Of a stretch of 6,761 nt of DNA, positions 6,550 through 6,761 are shown piece by piece. This stretch comes from Acidimicrobium sp. BACL17 MAG-120823-bin42. Lineage in GTDB: Bacteria; Actinomycetota; Acidimicrobiia; Acidimicrobiales; Ilumatobacteraceae. How positions within the stretch are numbered: the stretch's first letter is position 1; each line of letters begins with the position of its first letter. The notes under the pieces were generated by a model. It made no database searches. It saw nothing but the letters and a program-made list of their open reading frames with translations, and had not been told where the DNA came from. Where the stretch lies: positions 1 through 6,761 of the forward strand of contig LIAZ01000069.1 in NCBI GenBank assembly GCA_001438985.1, in the 5' to 3' direction. Made by a program: the position numbers and the translations under genes.

Positions 6550-6642
6550 GGAAAATGACAAGGGCCCCCGAAGGGGCCCGTATCACGCGATTTCAGGCGG
6601 CGGACCCGAAATCGCCTTCGCTCTAAACATACGTCTAGGCGG
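6550..6642 (-). ncRNA. Candidate structured small RNA or leader with three tandem hairpins
   Basis: Three hairpins follow one another on the minus strand. Hairpin 1 (6619-6641) pairs CGCCTAGAC with GTTTAG-A-GCG, with one G-U pair, one bulged A and a GTAT loop. Hairpin 2 (6587-6615) is a perfect 8-bp stem, GCGATTTC with GAAATCGC, and a 13-nt C-rich loop. Hairpin 3 is the UUCG terminator. A promoter-like TTGTCA-N18-TAGATT immediately upstream would start transcription near 6640-6642, right at hairpin 1, giving an RNA of about 90 nt. I do not recognise a known RNA family. The hairpins are seen; an independent transcript is inferred. It could instead be the 3' UTR of nth or a 5' leader of the trpE cluster. 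Confidence 0.4.
6562..6579 (-). terminator. C(UUCG)G hairpin, likely rho-independent terminator
   Basis: Bases 6562-6568 and 6573-6579 form a perfect 7-bp GC-only stem with a 4-nt loop. Read on the minus strand the loop is TTCG closed by C-G, the very stable UUCG tetraloop, which fixes the strand. It is followed by TTGTCATTTT, a poor but T-rich tail. It lies about 80 nt past the nth stop and 50 nt before the 80-residue gene, so it may end nth transcription, end a small RNA from this gap, or act as an attenuator for the trpE cluster. Confidence 0.75.
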
Positions 6643-6646
6643 ACCC
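6599..6646. repeat. 9-bp direct repeat GGCGGACCC, two copies
   Basis: GGCGGACCC occurs at 6599-6607 and 6638-6646, 39 bp apart (GGGTCCGCC on the minus strand). One copy overlaps the foot of hairpin 1 and the other fills most of the loop of hairpin 2. The repeat is exact but short. It may be an RNA contact site, a protein-binding site, or chance. Confidence 0.6.
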
Positions 6647-6648
6647 AT

Positions 6649-6678
6649 AATCTAGCGAAAACTAGCGTTTGCTGACAA
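6649..6678 (-). promoter_or_regulatory. Possible sigma-70 promoter at the nth 3' end
   Basis: On the minus strand TTGTCA (6673-6678, 5 of 6 matches to TTGACA) is followed after 18 nt by TAGATT (6649-6654, 4 of 6 matches to TATAAT and fitting the actinobacterial TANNNT rule). The -35 lies in the last codons of nth and the -10 just after its stop. Initiation would fall near 6640-6642, at the foot of the first hairpin. It is unproven; such matches occur by chance. Confidence 0.4.
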
Positions 6679-6761
6679 ATGGACAGATGTCTTGTAGTTC
6701 GCACAAATGACATGCTGGTTTTTTGGCATCGCATACACGGCGTCCGTGCAAAATCAGTCGC
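6662..6761 (-). CDS. nth: Endonuclease III (Nth), C-terminal fragment with 4Fe-4S motif
   Basis: Reading the minus strand from base 6760 gives 32 codons and a TAG at 6662-6664; the gene runs off the right edge. The fragment contains LILHGRRVC followed by cysteines spaced C-x6-C-x2-C-x5-C (fragment residues 10, 17, 20 and 26). This is the 4Fe-4S loop at the end of endonuclease III, where E. coli Nth has LILHGRYTC. Nth is a bifunctional DNA glycosylase/AP lyase that removes oxidised pyrimidines in base-excision repair. The hairpin/terminator region lies downstream, and a possible promoter overlaps its last codons. Only the C-terminus is seen, but the cysteine spacing is diagnostic; MutY shares the cluster, but the LILHGR context fits Nth. 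Confidence 0.9.
   Translation of the reverse strand, partial: RLILHGRRVCDAKKPACHLCELQDICPFVSKR

Noticed and set aside
6235..6561. 108-codon minus-strand frame across the 80-residue gene and trpE start
   Set aside because: It is a different frame from the coupled 80-residue gene, with no helix pattern or start signal, and it overlaps the start of trpE.
6512..6661. Classical trp attenuator (Trp-codon leader peptide with alternative hairpins)
   Set aside because: No run of TGG codons occurs in any short ORF before the UUCG hairpin, and no clear anti-terminator competes with it. An attenuator by another mechanism is not excluded.
6429..6734. 101-codon minus-strand frame running from nth through the intergenic gap
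   Set aside because: It is out of frame with nth, reads through the terminator hairpin, and shows no protein-like pattern; the +1 frame gives the true Nth C-terminus.
1..6761. Mobile element, phage, CRISPR or defence system
   Set aside because: No transposase, integrase, long repeats, spacer-repeat array or restriction/toxin-like genes are seen; all large genes are housekeeping or metabolic.

Overview
The window is bacterial and gene-dense, with roughly balanced base composition by eye. It looks like chromosomal housekeeping sequence, not a mobile or accessory region. Five features point to an actinobacterium-like organism, possibly a mid-GC aquatic Acidimicrobiia-type lineage: frequent GTG starts, little Shine-Dalgarno sequence, TANNNT hexamers 6-7 nt before several start codons, the style of the sigma factor, and tight same-strand gene packing. 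The lineage is an inference; the protein families themselves are found across bacteria.

Layout, left to right. Bases 1-423 (+) are the 3' end of an enolase-superfamily (mandelate racemase-like) gene. Its stop codon directly abuts the stop codon of a convergent minus-strand gene cluster. Read in the direction of transcription (right to left), the minus strand carries: the last 32 codons of endonuclease III (nth, with its 4Fe-4S cysteines); a 150-bp intergenic stretch with three consecutive hairpins, the last a C(UUCG)G terminator-like hairpin; an unrecognised 80-residue helical protein; anthranilate synthase component I (trpE); a short YgfZ/GcvT-like protein; DNA primase (dnaG); a primary-type sigma-70 factor; and FdhD.

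From the 80-residue gene to fdhD the spacings are a 1-4 nt overlap, +10, +35, a 4-nt overlap and +9, so these six genes probably form one transcription unit of about 6.1 kb. dnaG next to the sigma gene is the conserved core of the 'macromolecular synthesis' operon, which links replication priming and transcription initiation. Here it is bracketed by tryptophan biosynthesis and Fe-S / molybdenum-cofactor accessory genes. Several cistrons may also have internal leaderless promoters, because stop codons of upstream genes form TAGNNT hexamers at the right distance from the next start.

No CRISPR array, transposon, phage, toxin-antitoxin or defence genes are visible. The most interesting part is the structured intergenic region at about 6545-6660, a candidate small RNA or leader, together with the unrecognised gene between it and trpE.
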